This document shows positions 26,126 through 35,009 of a stretch of DNA of 64,000 nt, piece by piece. This stretch comes from Bradyrhizobium sp. Ghvi (GTDB taxonomy: Bacteria; Pseudomonadota; Alphaproteobacteria; Rhizobiales; Xanthobacteraceae): NCBI RefSeq assembly GCF_900115265.1, contig NZ_FOVU01000009.1:62001-126000 (forward strand), written 5' to 3'. Position 1 is the stretch's first letter, and each line of letters begins with the position of its first letter. The notes under the pieces were generated by a model that was given only the letters and a program-made list of their open reading frames with translations, was not told the origin of the DNA and searched no databases. A program made the position numbers and the translations under genes.

Positions 26126-26962
26126 ATGAGCAGACCAGCCAATCCAGTCACCGTGCCGCTCGCGGATTATTCGCCGCAACACTTCCTGCTGGCCGTGGTC
26201 GATGGCATTGCGACCATAACGCTCAATCGTCCGGAACGGAAGAATCCGCTGACGTTCGAGAGCTATCGCGAGCTGACGGATTTCTTCCGCGCTTGCGCCT
26301 TCGACGATGCAGTCAAGTCGATCGTGGTCACCGGTGCCGGCGGCAATTTTTCATCCGGCGGCGATGTGTTCGAGATCATCGGCCCGCTGGTGAAGATGGA
26401 TACCAAGGGGCTGACGGCGTTCACACGTATGACCGGCGACCTCGTCAAAGCGATGCGGGCCTGTCCGCAGCCGATCATGGCGGCGGTCGAGGGCATCTGC
26501 GCCGGCGCCGGCGCGATCATCGCCATGGCGTCCGACATGCGGCTCGCCGCGAGCGGAGCCAAGGTGGCGTTCCTGTTCAACAAGGTAGGGCTTGCCGGCT
26601 GCGACATGGGCGCCTGCGCAATCCTGCCGCGGATCATCGGCCAGTCCCGCGCATCCGAGCTCCTGTACACGGGTCGGTTCATGACAGCCGAGGAGGGCGA
26701 GCGGTGGGGATTCTTCAGCCGCATCGTGACGCCGGAGCAGGTGCTGCCTCAAGCGCAACTGCTCGCTAAACAGGTGGCGGAAGGGCCGAATTTCGCCAAC
26801 ACCATGACCAAGCGGATGCTGGCGATGGAATGGGCGATGTCGGTCGAGGAGGCAATCGAAGCGGAGGCGGTTGCTCAGGCCTTGTGCATGACGACAGCCG
26901 ATTTCGAGCGCGCCTTCGAGGCTTTCGCCAACAAGGTCAAGCCGGACTTCAGGGGCGATTGA
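26126..26962 (+). CDS. enoyl-CoA hydratase/isomerase family protein
   Basis: The 278-residue crotonase-fold protein has ITLNRPERKNPLTFESYREL, the oxyanion loop GAGGNFSSGGDVFEI and AAVEGICAGAGAIIAMASDM. It hydrates or rearranges an unsaturated acyl-CoA. AAGGAG five bases before the ATG supports the start. It lies 41 bases after the SDR gene, so the two are probably co-transcribed. Confidence 0.88.
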   Translation: MSRPANPVTVPLADYSPQHFLLAVVDGIATITLNRPERKNPLTFESYRELTDFFRACAFDDAVKSIVVTGAGGNFSSGGDVFEIIGPLVKMDTKGLTAFTRMTGDLVKAMRACPQPIMAAVEGICAGAGAIIAMASDMRLAASGAKVAFLFNKVGLAGCDMGACAILPRIIGQSRASELLYTGRFMTAEEGERWGFFSRIVTPEQVLPQAQLLAKQVAEGPNFANTMTKRMLAMEWAMSVEEAIEAEAVAQALCMTTADFERAFEAFANKVKPDFRGD

Positions 26963-27012
26963 AGGGCGGCTTGTGGCCGCCGCCGCGGCAAAAGGGGGGC
27001 TTGCCAGAAATT

Positions 27013-27028
27013 ATTTTAGGCTTAAAAT
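27013..27028. promoter_or_regulatory. probable MarR operator, site 2
   Basis: ATTTTA-GGCT-TAAAAT is a 16-base palindrome with perfect arms, 34 bases before the hydroxylase start. It is the inverted form of the sites at 32532 and 33238. Confidence 0.65.
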
Positions 27029-27062
27029 AGTTTTCATGGCCGGGTGAATTGACGAGGCTCCA

Positions 27063-29414
27063 ATGAAAGTCGCGATCATCGGCGGTGGACCTGCAGGTCT
27101 TTACGCAGCGATCCTGCTGAAGAAGCAGCGCCCGAGCGCCGACATCACCGTGTATGAGCGCAACCGCGCGGATGACACGTTTGGCTTTGGTGTGGTGTTC
27201 TCGGACGCTACGCTCGACAATTTCGAGAAGCACGATCTTCCGAGCTACCATCGCATCACCCAGGAATTCGCGTACTGGGACGATATCGCGGTCCATTTTC
27301 GCGGCACGGTGCACCGAGTCGGCGGCAATGGCTTTTGCGGTTGCTCGCGGCAAAAATTGCTCCTGATCCTGCAGGAGCGTGCACGCGAGCTGGGTGTCGG
27401 CCTGCATTTCGAAGTGGACATTGAGGAGGAGTCGCGCTTTGCCGATGCCGATCTCATCCTGCTCGCCGATGGCGTCAACAGCCGTTTCCGCGACAAATAT
27501 GCCGAGCACTTCCAGCCGGAAGTCGACCTCCGCGCCAACAAGTTCGCATGGATGGGCTCGACCAGGCCGCTCGATGCTTTCACTTTCGTCTTCCAGGAGA
27601 CGGAGTGGGGACCCTTCATCGCTCACGCCTACCAATATGAAGCCGGCCATTCGACCTGGATCTTTGAGACCGATCCAGACACGTTCGAACGCGCAGGATT
27701 GACGGGGCTGAACGAGACCCAGTCCGCCGCACGGATGGCCGAGATCTTCGGCTGGTTCCTTGATGGACACAAGCTGCTCACCAATCGCTCGATGTGGCGC
27801 AACTTTCCGATGATCCGCAGCAAGCGGTGGGTCAAGGACAACATGGTGCTGCTCGGCGACGCCAAGGCGAGCGCGCATTTCTCGATCGGTTCCGGGACCA
27901 AGCTCGCGATGGAGGATGCGATCGCGCTGGCCGAGGCAATGGCGAAGGCTCCCAGCATCGAAGCCGCGCTGGATATCTACGAGCACGGCCGCCGCGAGGA
28001 GGTCGAGAAGACCCAGCACGCTGCCGACGTCTCGCTGGTCTGGTTCGAGCACGTCGACCGTTTCTGGGATTTCGATCCCGTGCAATTCGCCTTTGGCGTG
28101 ATGACGCGGTCGAAGGCGATCACCTACGACAATCTGAAGCTCCGTGCGCCCGATTTCGTGGCCGAGGTCGAAAAGTCGTTTGCCAAGCAACTTCAAGCCA
28201 ACGGCTTCGACGTCAGCACAGACAAGCCGATGGTGCCGCTGTTCCAGCCGTTCCGCCTGCGTGCGATGGAAATTGCCAACCGCGCCGTGATGTCGCCGAT
28301 GTGCATGTACTCGGCAAAGGAAGGCGTGCCGACCGACTTCCATCTGGTGCATTACGGCTCGCGTGCGATAGGTGGCGCCGGCCTGATCTTCACAGAGATG
28401 ACCTGCGTCAGTCGCGACGCGCGAATTACACCCGGATGCGCCGGCTTGTGGAACGACGAGCAGGAGACGGCATGGCGCCGCATCGTCGATTTCGTCCATG
28501 CTAACTCCGCTGCGAAGATCTGCCTGCAACTCGGGCACGCCGGCCGCAAGGGCGCGACCAAGCTGATGTGGGACGGCATCGACCGCCCGCTGGACGAAGG
28601 CGGCTGGGACGTGGTCTCGGCATCGCCGCTGCCCTATTTCCCTGACAGCCGGGTGCCGCGCGAGCTTGATCGCGCCGGCATGAACGCGGTGAGAAACTCT
28701 TTCGTCGCGGCGGCCGAGCGCGGCGAGCGCTGTGGCTTTGACATGCTCGAGCTGCATTGCGCCCACGGCTATTTGCTCGCGAGCTTCATCTCGCCACTGA
28801 CGAACACGCGTACCGACGAATATGGCGGCTCTCTCGAAAGCCGGCTGCGCTTCCCGCTCGAGATTTTCGAGGCGCTGCGGGCCGTGTGGCCCAAGCACAA
28901 GCCGATGTCGGTGCGCATTTCCGCGACTGACTGGGCGGATGGCGGCATTACTGGTGACGACGCAGTTGCCATTGCGCGGGCCTTCGCCGAGGCCGGCGTC
29001 GATCTGGTCGACGTGTCGACCGGCCAGACGGTACGCGATGCGCAGCCGGTCTACGGGCGCATGTTCCAGACGCCCTTTGCTGATCAGGTCCGCAATGAGG
29101 CGCGAGTGGCGACCATGTGTGTCGGCAACATCACAACAGCGGATCAGGCCAACACCATTCTGGCGGCCGGCCGGGCCGACCTGGTTGCGCTCGGGCGGCC
29201 ACATCTGGTCGACCCTTTCTTCACCATGAAGGCGGCGGCCTGGTACGGCGCAGACGAGGCGTTCTGCCCGCCGCAATATCTGCCCGGAAAGGAGCAGATT
29301 TTCCGCAATAGCGTCCGCGACCGGCAGGATCTCGAGGAGCTACGCATTAAGGCTAAGCCCAAGACCCGGGCCGAGCTCAAGGCGGAGGCGACAAAGCCGC
29401 TTGCGGCGGAGTGA
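27063..29414 (+). CDS. bifunctional 2-aminobenzoyl-CoA (or salicylyl-CoA) monooxygenase/reductase
   Basis: The 783-residue protein is a fusion. Residues 1 to about 385 form a class A FAD monooxygenase (IIGGGPAGLYAAILLKK; FAD segment VLLGDAKASAHFSIGSGTKL). From about residue 390 an Old Yellow Enzyme domain begins (FQPFRLRAMEIANRAVMSPM, the LQLGHAGRKG block, LHCAHGYLLASFISPLTNTR). This architecture and length match 2-aminobenzoyl-CoA monooxygenase/reductase of Azoarcus, which hydroxylates and then reduces the ring of the CoA ester. Databases often call it salicylyl-CoA 5-hydroxylase. The matching CoA ligase and a RidA gene lie downstream, and a probable MarR operator sits just before the gene. 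Confidence 0.87.
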   Translation: MKVAIIGGGPAGLYAAILLKKQRPSADITVYERNRADDTFGFGVVFSDATLDNFEKHDLPSYHRITQEFAYWDDIAVHFRGTVHRVGGNGFCGCSRQKLLLILQERARELGVGLHFEVDIEEESRFADADLILLADGVNSRFRDKYAEHFQPEVDLRANKFAWMGSTRPLDAFTFVFQETEWGPFIAHAYQYEAGHSTWIFETDPDTFERAGLTGLNETQSAARMAEIFGWFLDGHKLLTNRSMWRNFPMIRSKRWVKDNMVLLGDAKASAHFSIGSGTKLAMEDAIALAEAMAKAPSIEAALDIYEHGRREEVEKTQHAADVSLVWFEHVDRFWDFDPVQFAFGVMTRSKAITYDNLKLRAPDFVAEVEKSFAKQLQANGFDVSTDKPMVPLFQPFRLRAMEIANRAVMSPMCMYSAKEGVPTDFHLVHYGSRAIGGAGLIFTEMTCVSRDARITPGCAGLWNDEQETAWRRIVDFVHANSAAKICLQLGHAGRKGATKLMWDGIDRPLDEGGWDVVSASPLPYFPDSRVPRELDRAGMNAVRNSFVAAAERGERCGFDMLELHCAHGYLLASFISPLTNTRTDEYGGSLESRLRFPLEIFEALRAVWPKHKPMSVRISATDWADGGITGDDAVAIARAFAEAGVDLVDVSTGQTVRDAQPVYGRMFQTPFADQVRNEARVATMCVGNITTADQANTILAAGRADLVALGRPHLVDPFFTMKAAAWYGADEAFCPPQYLPGKEQIFRNSVRDRQDLEELRIKAKPKTRAELKAEATKPLAAE

Positions 29415-29470
29415 CCGCCCGTGCGACCCTAACCCCATTGCCTGGCGTGTATCGAGTGGAGTTGAGGGCG

Positions 29471-30721
29471 ATGAAGGCGATTATCGTCGGCGGTGGTATC
29501 GGTGGTCTCACCACGGCTTTGATGCTGCGAGCCCGTGGCCTCGGATGCGAGATTTTCGAGCAGTCCGATACGATCCGCGAGCTCGGCGTCGGCATCAACA
29601 CGCTTCCGCACGCCATGCGCGAGCTTGCCAGTCTCGGCCTGCTGCAGAGGCTCGACGAGGTCGCGATCCGCACCGACCAGCTCTACTATCTCAACCGCCA
29701 CGGCCAAGAGGTCTGGCGCGAAGCCCGCGGCATCGACGCCGGCCACGACGTGCCGCAATTCTCGATTCACCGCGGCCGTCTTCAGGGGGTCATCCATCGC
29801 GCCGTCGAGGAGCGGCTTGGGGCGGATACCATCCACACCGGTTGCCGCCTCGGCGCCTTCACGCAGGACGAGGGTGGTGTCACCGCCTATTTCTTCGACC
29901 GCACCGGCGCCCACATCCACACCGCGCGCGGCGACCTGCTGATCGGCGCCGACGGAATCCATTCACGTGTCCGCGAAACGCTGTTTCCGAACGAGGGGCC
30001 GCCGTGCTGGAACGGCCTGATGCTGTGGCGCGGCGCGCGTGACTGGCCGCTGTTTCTTACGGGCAAGTCGATGATCGTCGCCGGTGGCCTCAATGCCAAG
30101 GTGGTGATCTATCCGATCGCGGAGGGTTCGAGCTCAGCCAGCCGTCTCACCAATTGGGCGGTGCTGGTGAAAGTGGGCGAGGGCAACGCGCCGCCCCCAC
30201 GGAAAGAAGACTGGTCGCGCCCGGGTCGGCGCGAGGAGCTGATGCCGCATGTCGCGCGCTTCTCCGTGCCTTACATCGACGTGAGGAGCCTGATCTCGGC
30301 CACGCCCGAATTCTACGAATATCCGACCTGCGATCGCGATCCCTTGCCCTATTGGTCGTCGGGTCGCGTCACGCTGCTCGGGGATGCCGCACATCCCATG
30401 TATCCGGTGGGTTCCAATGGAGCCTCGCAGGCGATCCTGGATGCGCGCTGCCTCGCCGACGCGCTGGTGCGCGCCGAGCATCCGCGACAGGCGCTAATGG
30501 AATACGAAAAGAAGCGACTGCCGATGACAGCGGATATCGTCCGCTCCAACAGGCGCGGCGGCCCGGAGGGCGTCATCGACGCCGTCGAGCAGCTCGCGCC
30601 CGATGGTTTTGACAATGTCGATAACGTGCTGAGCTATTCGCAGCGCGAGGCCATCGTGCGTGGCTACGCGACGAAGGCGGGATTCGCCGCAGTCCCAGGG
30701 CTCGCAGCAGTACGCGCTTAA
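29471..30721 (+). CDS. FAD-dependent monooxygenase (flavin-dependent oxidoreductase)
   Basis: The 416-residue class A flavoprotein has KAIIVGGGIGGLTTALMLRA at the N-terminus, LLIGADGIHSRVRETLF (the DG motif region) and VTLLGDAAHPMYPVGSNGAS. Such enzymes hydroxylate aromatic rings at the expense of NAD(P)H. The ATG at 29471 starts directly at the dinucleotide fold and has GGAG nine bases upstream; the frame extends 20 residues further without support. It follows the fused hydroxylase by 56 bases and may act on a pathway intermediate. Confidence 0.83.
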   Translation: MKAIIVGGGIGGLTTALMLRARGLGCEIFEQSDTIRELGVGINTLPHAMRELASLGLLQRLDEVAIRTDQLYYLNRHGQEVWREARGIDAGHDVPQFSIHRGRLQGVIHRAVEERLGADTIHTGCRLGAFTQDEGGVTAYFFDRTGAHIHTARGDLLIGADGIHSRVRETLFPNEGPPCWNGLMLWRGARDWPLFLTGKSMIVAGGLNAKVVIYPIAEGSSSASRLTNWAVLVKVGEGNAPPPRKEDWSRPGRREELMPHVARFSVPYIDVRSLISATPEFYEYPTCDRDPLPYWSSGRVTLLGDAAHPMYPVGSNGASQAILDARCLADALVRAEHPRQALMEYEKKRLPMTADIVRSNRRGGPEGVIDAVEQLAPDGFDNVDNVLSYSQREAIVRGYATKAGFAAVPGLAAVRA

Positions 30722-30728
30722 ATGGTCG

Positions 30729-31187
30729 CTAGCCGGCACCGGGCGGCGGCGGCAGGAAGTGGATGTTGAACTCGGCAGCCATGGCCACCACGTCCTCCGG
30801 CTTCTGCTCCTTCATGTTGTGAAGGCCCCAGAACAGGTCGAACAGCTTTTTGGTCGGCGAGACCCAGAACAGCACCTTTGCGGTCTGGTCCGACTTGTTG
30901 AAGATGCCGTGTGGCACGCCCATGCCGAGCCGGATCAGATCGCCGGGGGTCGCCTGCGCCTCCGAATTGCCGAGCACGAAGTCAAGCTTGCCCTCCAGCA
31001 TGTAGAGATACTCATCCTGATCGGGGTGGATGTGCGGCGGCACGAACGTACCTGGCGGCAGCGTGGCGTGCCAGGAGAAGCTGTTCTCGGCGCAACTCTT
31101 AGGCACATAGGTCTGGCCGAGGATGTTCCAGGAGATGCCTTGGATCCCCTCATTGGCCCGCGTGATGCCCGTGATTTCGCTCTTCAT
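30729..31187 (-). CDS. cupin domain protein
   Basis: The 152-residue protein has cupin motif 1 PPHIHPDQDEYLYMLEG (His, His, Glu metal ligands) and motif 2 PGDLIRLGMGVPHGIFN. It is probably a small metal-dependent dioxygenase or isomerase, or a binding protein. GGAG precedes the ATG by seven bases. The gene is downstream of the ABC binding protein on the same strand, convergent with the monooxygenase. Confidence 0.82.
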   Translation of the reverse strand: MKSEITGITRANEGIQGISWNILGQTYVPKSCAENSFSWHATLPPGTFVPPHIHPDQDEYLYMLEGKLDFVLGNSEAQATPGDLIRLGMGVPHGIFNKSDQTAKVLFWVSPTKKLFDLFWGLHNMKEQKPEDVVAMAAEFNIHFLPPPPGAG

Positions 31188-31217
31188 TGCAGTTCTCCAT
31201 TAACGCGACCCGCGATC

Positions 31218-32390
31218 TTAGTTCGCCTTGCAATCCTTGGCATAGCGGTCGCCGTAATTCTCAAAAACCTTCTGGACGATCTCGGTCTGGAACTTGCCGT
31301 CCGGACGCTTGGCGACTTTGGTCAGATAGAAGTCCTGGATCGGATAGCCGTTGGTGTTGAATTTGAACGATCCGCGCAGGGACGTGAAGTTTGCCTTCTT
31401 CAGCGCAGCCGCGACGGCGTCCTTGTTGGAGAGATCGCCCTTTACATTCTTGACGGCGCTGTCGATCAGCATTGCGGCGTCATAACCCTGCATGGCGTAA
31501 GTCCCGGGTACGCTATTATAGGCGGCCTCATAGGCCGCAACGAATTTCTTGTTCTGGGGATTGTCGAGATTGGGCGCCCAGTTCGCGCCGCCGAACATGC
31601 CGACGGCCGCGTCCTGTTGGGCGGGCAGGGTCGATTCATCCACCGTGAAGGCCGACAGCACTGGAATACTGTCGGCGAGGCCTGCCTGCTTGTACTGTTT
31701 GACGAGATTGACGCCGAGGCCGCCCGGCATGAACGTGAACAGTGCGTCGGGCTTCTGCGAGGCGATCTTGGAAAGCTCCGGCTGGAAATCCAGCGTGTTC
31801 AGGGGCATGTAGGACTCTTCGACGATCTCGCCCTTGTAGTCGAGCTTGAAGCCGGCGACCGAATCCTTGCCAGCCTGATAGTTCGGCACCATCAGGTACA
31901 TCCGCTTGTAGCCGCGATCCTGCGCGACTTTGCCGAGGATTTCGTGCACCTGATCGTTCTGATACGACGTCACATAGAAGAATGGGTTGCAATCCTTGCC
32001 CGCGAAGGTCGACGGGCCGGCATTGGGACTGATCAGGAATGTCTTGGATTCCGTGACCGGCCGGTGGATTGCCTGCAGGACGTTGGAGAAGATCGGTCCG
32101 ACGACGAAGTCGACCTTGTCGCGCTCGAGCAGGCCCTTGACCTTGGTCACGGCAGCGTCGGGCTTCAACTCATCATCGACAACGACCACTTCGATATCAC
32201 GACCGCCCATCTTGCTGCCGAGATCTTTGACCGCGAGCGAAAAGCCATCGCGGACCTGCTGGCCAAGCGCGGCGGCAGGTCCCGATAGCGTTACGATCAC
32301 TCCGAGCTTGATCTTTTCCTCGGCTAGGGCAGGGCTCGTCACGGTGCCGAGCAGCAAGGCGGCTGCAGCCAAGGTCATTTGCGTCTTCAT
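31218..32390 (-). CDS. branched-chain-amino-acid-type ABC substrate-binding protein
   Basis: The 390-residue periplasmic protein has a signal peptide MKTQMTLAAAALLLGTVTSP (cleavage after ALA) and the LivK-like fold: IKLGVIVTLSGPAAALGQQV, SPNAGPSTFAGKDC and YAMQGYDAAMLI. Members near aromatic pathways bind benzoate-type acids. No permease or ATPase of the Liv type lies within the window, so it is an orphan here. It is divergent from the MarR gene and shares its operator region. Confidence 0.87.
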   Translation of the reverse strand: MKTQMTLAAAALLLGTVTSPALAEEKIKLGVIVTLSGPAAALGQQVRDGFSLAVKDLGSKMGGRDIEVVVVDDELKPDAAVTKVKGLLERDKVDFVVGPIFSNVLQAIHRPVTESKTFLISPNAGPSTFAGKDCNPFFYVTSYQNDQVHEILGKVAQDRGYKRMYLMVPNYQAGKDSVAGFKLDYKGEIVEESYMPLNTLDFQPELSKIASQKPDALFTFMPGGLGVNLVKQYKQAGLADSIPVLSAFTVDESTLPAQQDAAVGMFGGANWAPNLDNPQNKKFVAAYEAAYNSVPGTYAMQGYDAAMLIDSAVKNVKGDLSNKDAVAAALKKANFTSLRGSFKFNTNGYPIQDFYLTKVAKRPDGKFQTEIVQKVFENYGDRYAKDCKAN

Positions 32391-32531
32391 GATCTGTCCC
32401 CCGTAGATCGGGCCTGCGCTACAAGCCCCGTACTTCGAACCGAGCTTATGCCGATGATGGCTGCCGCGGCAAGCAAGCTTAGGGCATCACCATCTTGCGG
32501 GCAGCGGTGCATGCAAGCCGCGCGCCAATTG

Positions 32532-32545
32532 TTTTAAGCCTAAAG
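32532..32545. promoter_or_regulatory. probable MarR operator, site 3
   Basis: TTTTA-AGCC-TAAAG lies between the divergent ABC-binding-protein and MarR genes, so it may serve both directions and autoregulation. Confidence 0.6.
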
Positions 32546-32600
32546 AAATACGCGTGCAGTCGATTGTTGCAGCTTTGGGCTTGCGGCCGGCCTGGATTTA

Positions 32601-32613
32601 TTTGAAGCTCAAA
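32601..32613. promoter_or_regulatory. possible second operator near the MarR gene
   Basis: TTTGA-AGC-TCAAA is a short palindrome 15 bases before the MarR start. It has a related but shorter spacing than the main sites. Confidence 0.3.
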
Positions 32614-32627
32614 ACGTTGGGGAATCC

Positions 32628-33158
32628 GTGCCGGCGCCACTGCCGGCCGTGAATGACTGCATCGAGATGCTCGATTCCGAGACCAAGGCTGTCGAAACGC
32701 CGGAGGACCATGCCGATGAGCTGCGGCTGTGGTTGCGCCTGCTGACCTGCACCACCCTGATCGAGGGGGAGGTTCGCGGCCGCCTGCGGCAGCGCTTTGA
32801 CGTCACGCTGCCCCGTTTCGACTTGATGGCGCAGCTCGACAAGGCGCCGGACGGCATGACGCTGTCGGACGTCTCCAAGCGCATGATGGTGTCCAACGGC
32901 AACGTCACCGGGCTCGTTGAGCGCCTCGTGGAATCCGGCCATCTTGACCGCCGCACCTCGGAGACCGACCGCCGCGTCCAGGTCATCCGCCTCACAAAGC
33001 TCGGTCGCGCCGAATTCCGCCGAATGGCTGCGGAACATGAGACCTGGATCGCCGATCTCTTCGCCGATCTGACGCCAAAAGAGGTGCGCGAGCTGATGCG
33101 GCTCCTGGCCAGGACCAAGGCCTCGGCGCAGAAATCGGCCGCGCGTCGCCGGCCCTAG
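32628..33158 (+). CDS. MarR family transcriptional regulator
   Basis: The 176-residue protein has the winged helix-turn-helix of MarR: LPRFDLMAQLDKAPDGMTL, DVSKRMMVSNGNVTGLVERL, then the wing HLDRRTSETDRRVQVIRLT. MarR proteins usually repress catabolic genes until a ligand, often an aromatic CoA thioester or acid, binds. Operator-like palindromes lie before this gene, the CoA ligase gene and the fused hydroxylase gene. The GTG at 32628 has GGGGA upstream; a later ATG within the first 11 residues is the alternative. Confidence 0.88.
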   Translation: MPAPLPAVNDCIEMLDSETKAVETPEDHADELRLWLRLLTCTTLIEGEVRGRLRQRFDVTLPRFDLMAQLDKAPDGMTLSDVSKRMMVSNGNVTGLVERLVESGHLDRRTSETDRRVQVIRLTKLGRAEFRRMAAEHETWIADLFADLTPKEVRELMRLLARTKASAQKSAARRRP

Positions 33159-33237
33159 GCGCGCGCCGAGGTCGCCAATCCCACTTTGCCGCACGAAATG
33201 CATGGGCACGCCCAAAATCCGCTATTGCGCGGAATTG

Positions 33238-33251
33238 TTTTAAGCCTAAAA
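33238..33251. promoter_or_regulatory. probable MarR operator, site 4
   Basis: TTTTA-AGCC-TAAAA is a perfect copy of the palindrome, 52 bases before the 2-aminobenzoate-CoA ligase start. It is the reverse complement of the core at 27014-27027. Confidence 0.65.
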
Positions 33252-33302
33252 TGTTTTTCAGTGAGTGCTGCCGGGTGCTTTCCATGCGCAAAGGAGCGTG
33301 CG

Positions 33303-34994
33303 ATGGCCAACGCCGCCAAGGTTCAAGTCTCGGGCTCGCATGACGCAAACGCTGCGACCGCCCATGTCGACACGTTCGCGCGGCAGCATCTGCCGCCGCC
33401 CGAGCTCTGGCCGGAATTCATCTTCACGCGGCCGGAGCTGCAATATCCGTCGCGACTGAACTGCGTCAGCTATTTTCTCGACCGCTGGGTCGAGCAGGGG
33501 GATGGCGAGGCGCCCTGCGTCATCAGTCCGACTGTCAGCTACACTTATCGCGAACTGCAGGCGTTGGTGAACCGTATAGCCAATGTGTTGGTCGACAAGC
33601 TCGGCCTTGTAACCGGGGGACGCGTGCTCCTGCGCTCAGCCAACAGCCCAATGATGGTCGCGACTTATCTTGCGGTGATCAAGGCCGGCGGCATTTGCGT
33701 GGCGACGATGCCCTTGCTGCGCGCAAAGGAACTGTCCTATCCAATCCAGAAGGCGGAGATTACGCTTGCGCTCTGCGATGGAAAACTCTCCGACGAGATG
33801 GAGAAGGCGAAGGAGGCTGCGCCCGGACTCAAGCGCGTGGTCTATTGGGGCAATGGCGCTCCCGACTCGCTCGAAGCACTGATTGCGGATGCGGGCCCCG
33901 AGTTTAGGGCAGTCGATACGGCCTCCGACGATATCTGCCTGATCGCATTCACGTCCGGCACAACCGGCGATCCCAAGGGTACCATGCATTTCCATCGGGA
34001 CATGCTGGCTGTGTGCGACGCCTACGCGCGCAACATCTTGCGGGCCGAGCAGAAGGACCGTTTCGTCGGCTCGGCGCCGCTCGCCTTCACCTTCGGCTTC
34101 GGCGGCGTGCTGTTTCCAATGCACATCGGCGCCTCCTTCGTCGTTCTCGAGAAGACGACGCCCGATGACATGCTGACGGCAATCGAGCAATACAAGACCA
34201 CAGTCTGCTTCACCGCGCCGACCGCATACCGTGCGATGATCAGCAAGCTCCCCGGCCGCGACATTTCATCGTTGCGAAAGTGCGTCTCCGCGGGTGAAAC
34301 GTTGCCCAAGCCGACCTTCGATGCCTGGCTGAAGGCTACCGGCATCAAGCTGATGGACGGCATTGGCTCGACGGAGCTCCTGCACATCTTCATCAGCGCG
34401 ACCGAGGAGGAAATTCGCCCCGGCGCGACAGGCAAGCCTGTGCCGGGCTACGAGGCCAAGATCGTCGATGACGACGGCAATGATTTGCCGCCGGGCACGA
34501 TGGGGAAGCTCGCCGTGCGCGGACCGACCGGATGCCGCTATCTCGCCGACGAACGTCAGCGCAAATACGTCCAGAATGGCTGGAATATCACTGGCGACAC
34601 CTATCTGATGGATAGCGACGGCTATTTCTGGTATCAGTCTCGCTCCGACGACATGATCGTTTCCGCCGGCTACAACATTGCAGGCACTGACGTCGAGGCG
34701 GCGCTGCTCACGCATCCGTCCGTCGTCGAGTGCGGCGTCGTCGGCGCACCCGACGAGGCGCGCGGGATGATTGTGAAGGCCTATGTCATTGCAGCGCCCG
34801 GCGTGACACCGGACGCAAAACTGGCAGCCGAGTTGCAGGAGCATGTCAAACGCGAGATCGCACCATACAAATATCCGCGCGCGATCGAGTTCGTGACGCA
34901 GCTGCCGAAGACCGAGACCGGTAAACTGAAGCGCTTTGCCCTGCGCCAATTGGCGCAGGCAGCTGCGACGTCCTCAGGCGTCGCGGCTGAATGA
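33303..34994 (+). CDS. 2-aminobenzoate-CoA ligase (benzoate-CoA ligase family)
   Basis: The 563-residue adenylating enzyme has the N-terminal TAHVDTFARQHLPPPELWP pattern seen in 2-aminobenzoate-CoA ligases, the AMP-binding core LIAFTSGTTGDPKGTMHFH, GIGSTELLHIFIS, and the C-terminal SRSDDMIVSAGYNIAGTDVE with Lys in PKTETGKLKRF. It makes 2-aminobenzoyl-CoA, the substrate of the fused enzyme at 27063-29414. AAGGAG six bases before ATG 33303 fixes the start. A RidA gene follows after 15 bases. Confidence 0.85.
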   Translation: MANAAKVQVSGSHDANAATAHVDTFARQHLPPPELWPEFIFTRPELQYPSRLNCVSYFLDRWVEQGDGEAPCVISPTVSYTYRELQALVNRIANVLVDKLGLVTGGRVLLRSANSPMMVATYLAVIKAGGICVATMPLLRAKELSYPIQKAEITLALCDGKLSDEMEKAKEAAPGLKRVVYWGNGAPDSLEALIADAGPEFRAVDTASDDICLIAFTSGTTGDPKGTMHFHRDMLAVCDAYARNILRAEQKDRFVGSAPLAFTFGFGGVLFPMHIGASFVVLEKTTPDDMLTAIEQYKTTVCFTAPTAYRAMISKLPGRDISSLRKCVSAGETLPKPTFDAWLKATGIKLMDGIGSTELLHIFISATEEEIRPGATGKPVPGYEAKIVDDDGNDLPPGTMGKLAVRGPTGCRYLADERQRKYVQNGWNITGDTYLMDSDGYFWYQSRSDDMIVSAGYNIAGTDVEAALLTHPSVVECGVVGAPDEARGMIVKAYVIAAPGVTPDAKLAAELQEHVKREIAPYKYPRAIEFVTQLPKTETGKLKRFALRQLAQAAATSSGVAAE

Positions 34995-35009
34995 GATGAG
35001 GATCGAGAA

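Noticed and set aside
26949..29276. 775-codon open frame on the minus strand opposite the fused hydroxylase
   Set aside because: It is a shadow of a GC-rich gene: the plus-strand product has full FAD-monooxygenase and Old Yellow Enzyme motifs, while the antisense product has none and is His/Arg-rich in the usual shadow pattern.
30660..32288. 542-codon plus-strand frame opposite the cupin and Liv-type binding-protein genes
   Set aside because: The minus strand encodes two recognisable proteins with proper starts; the plus product has no family pattern.
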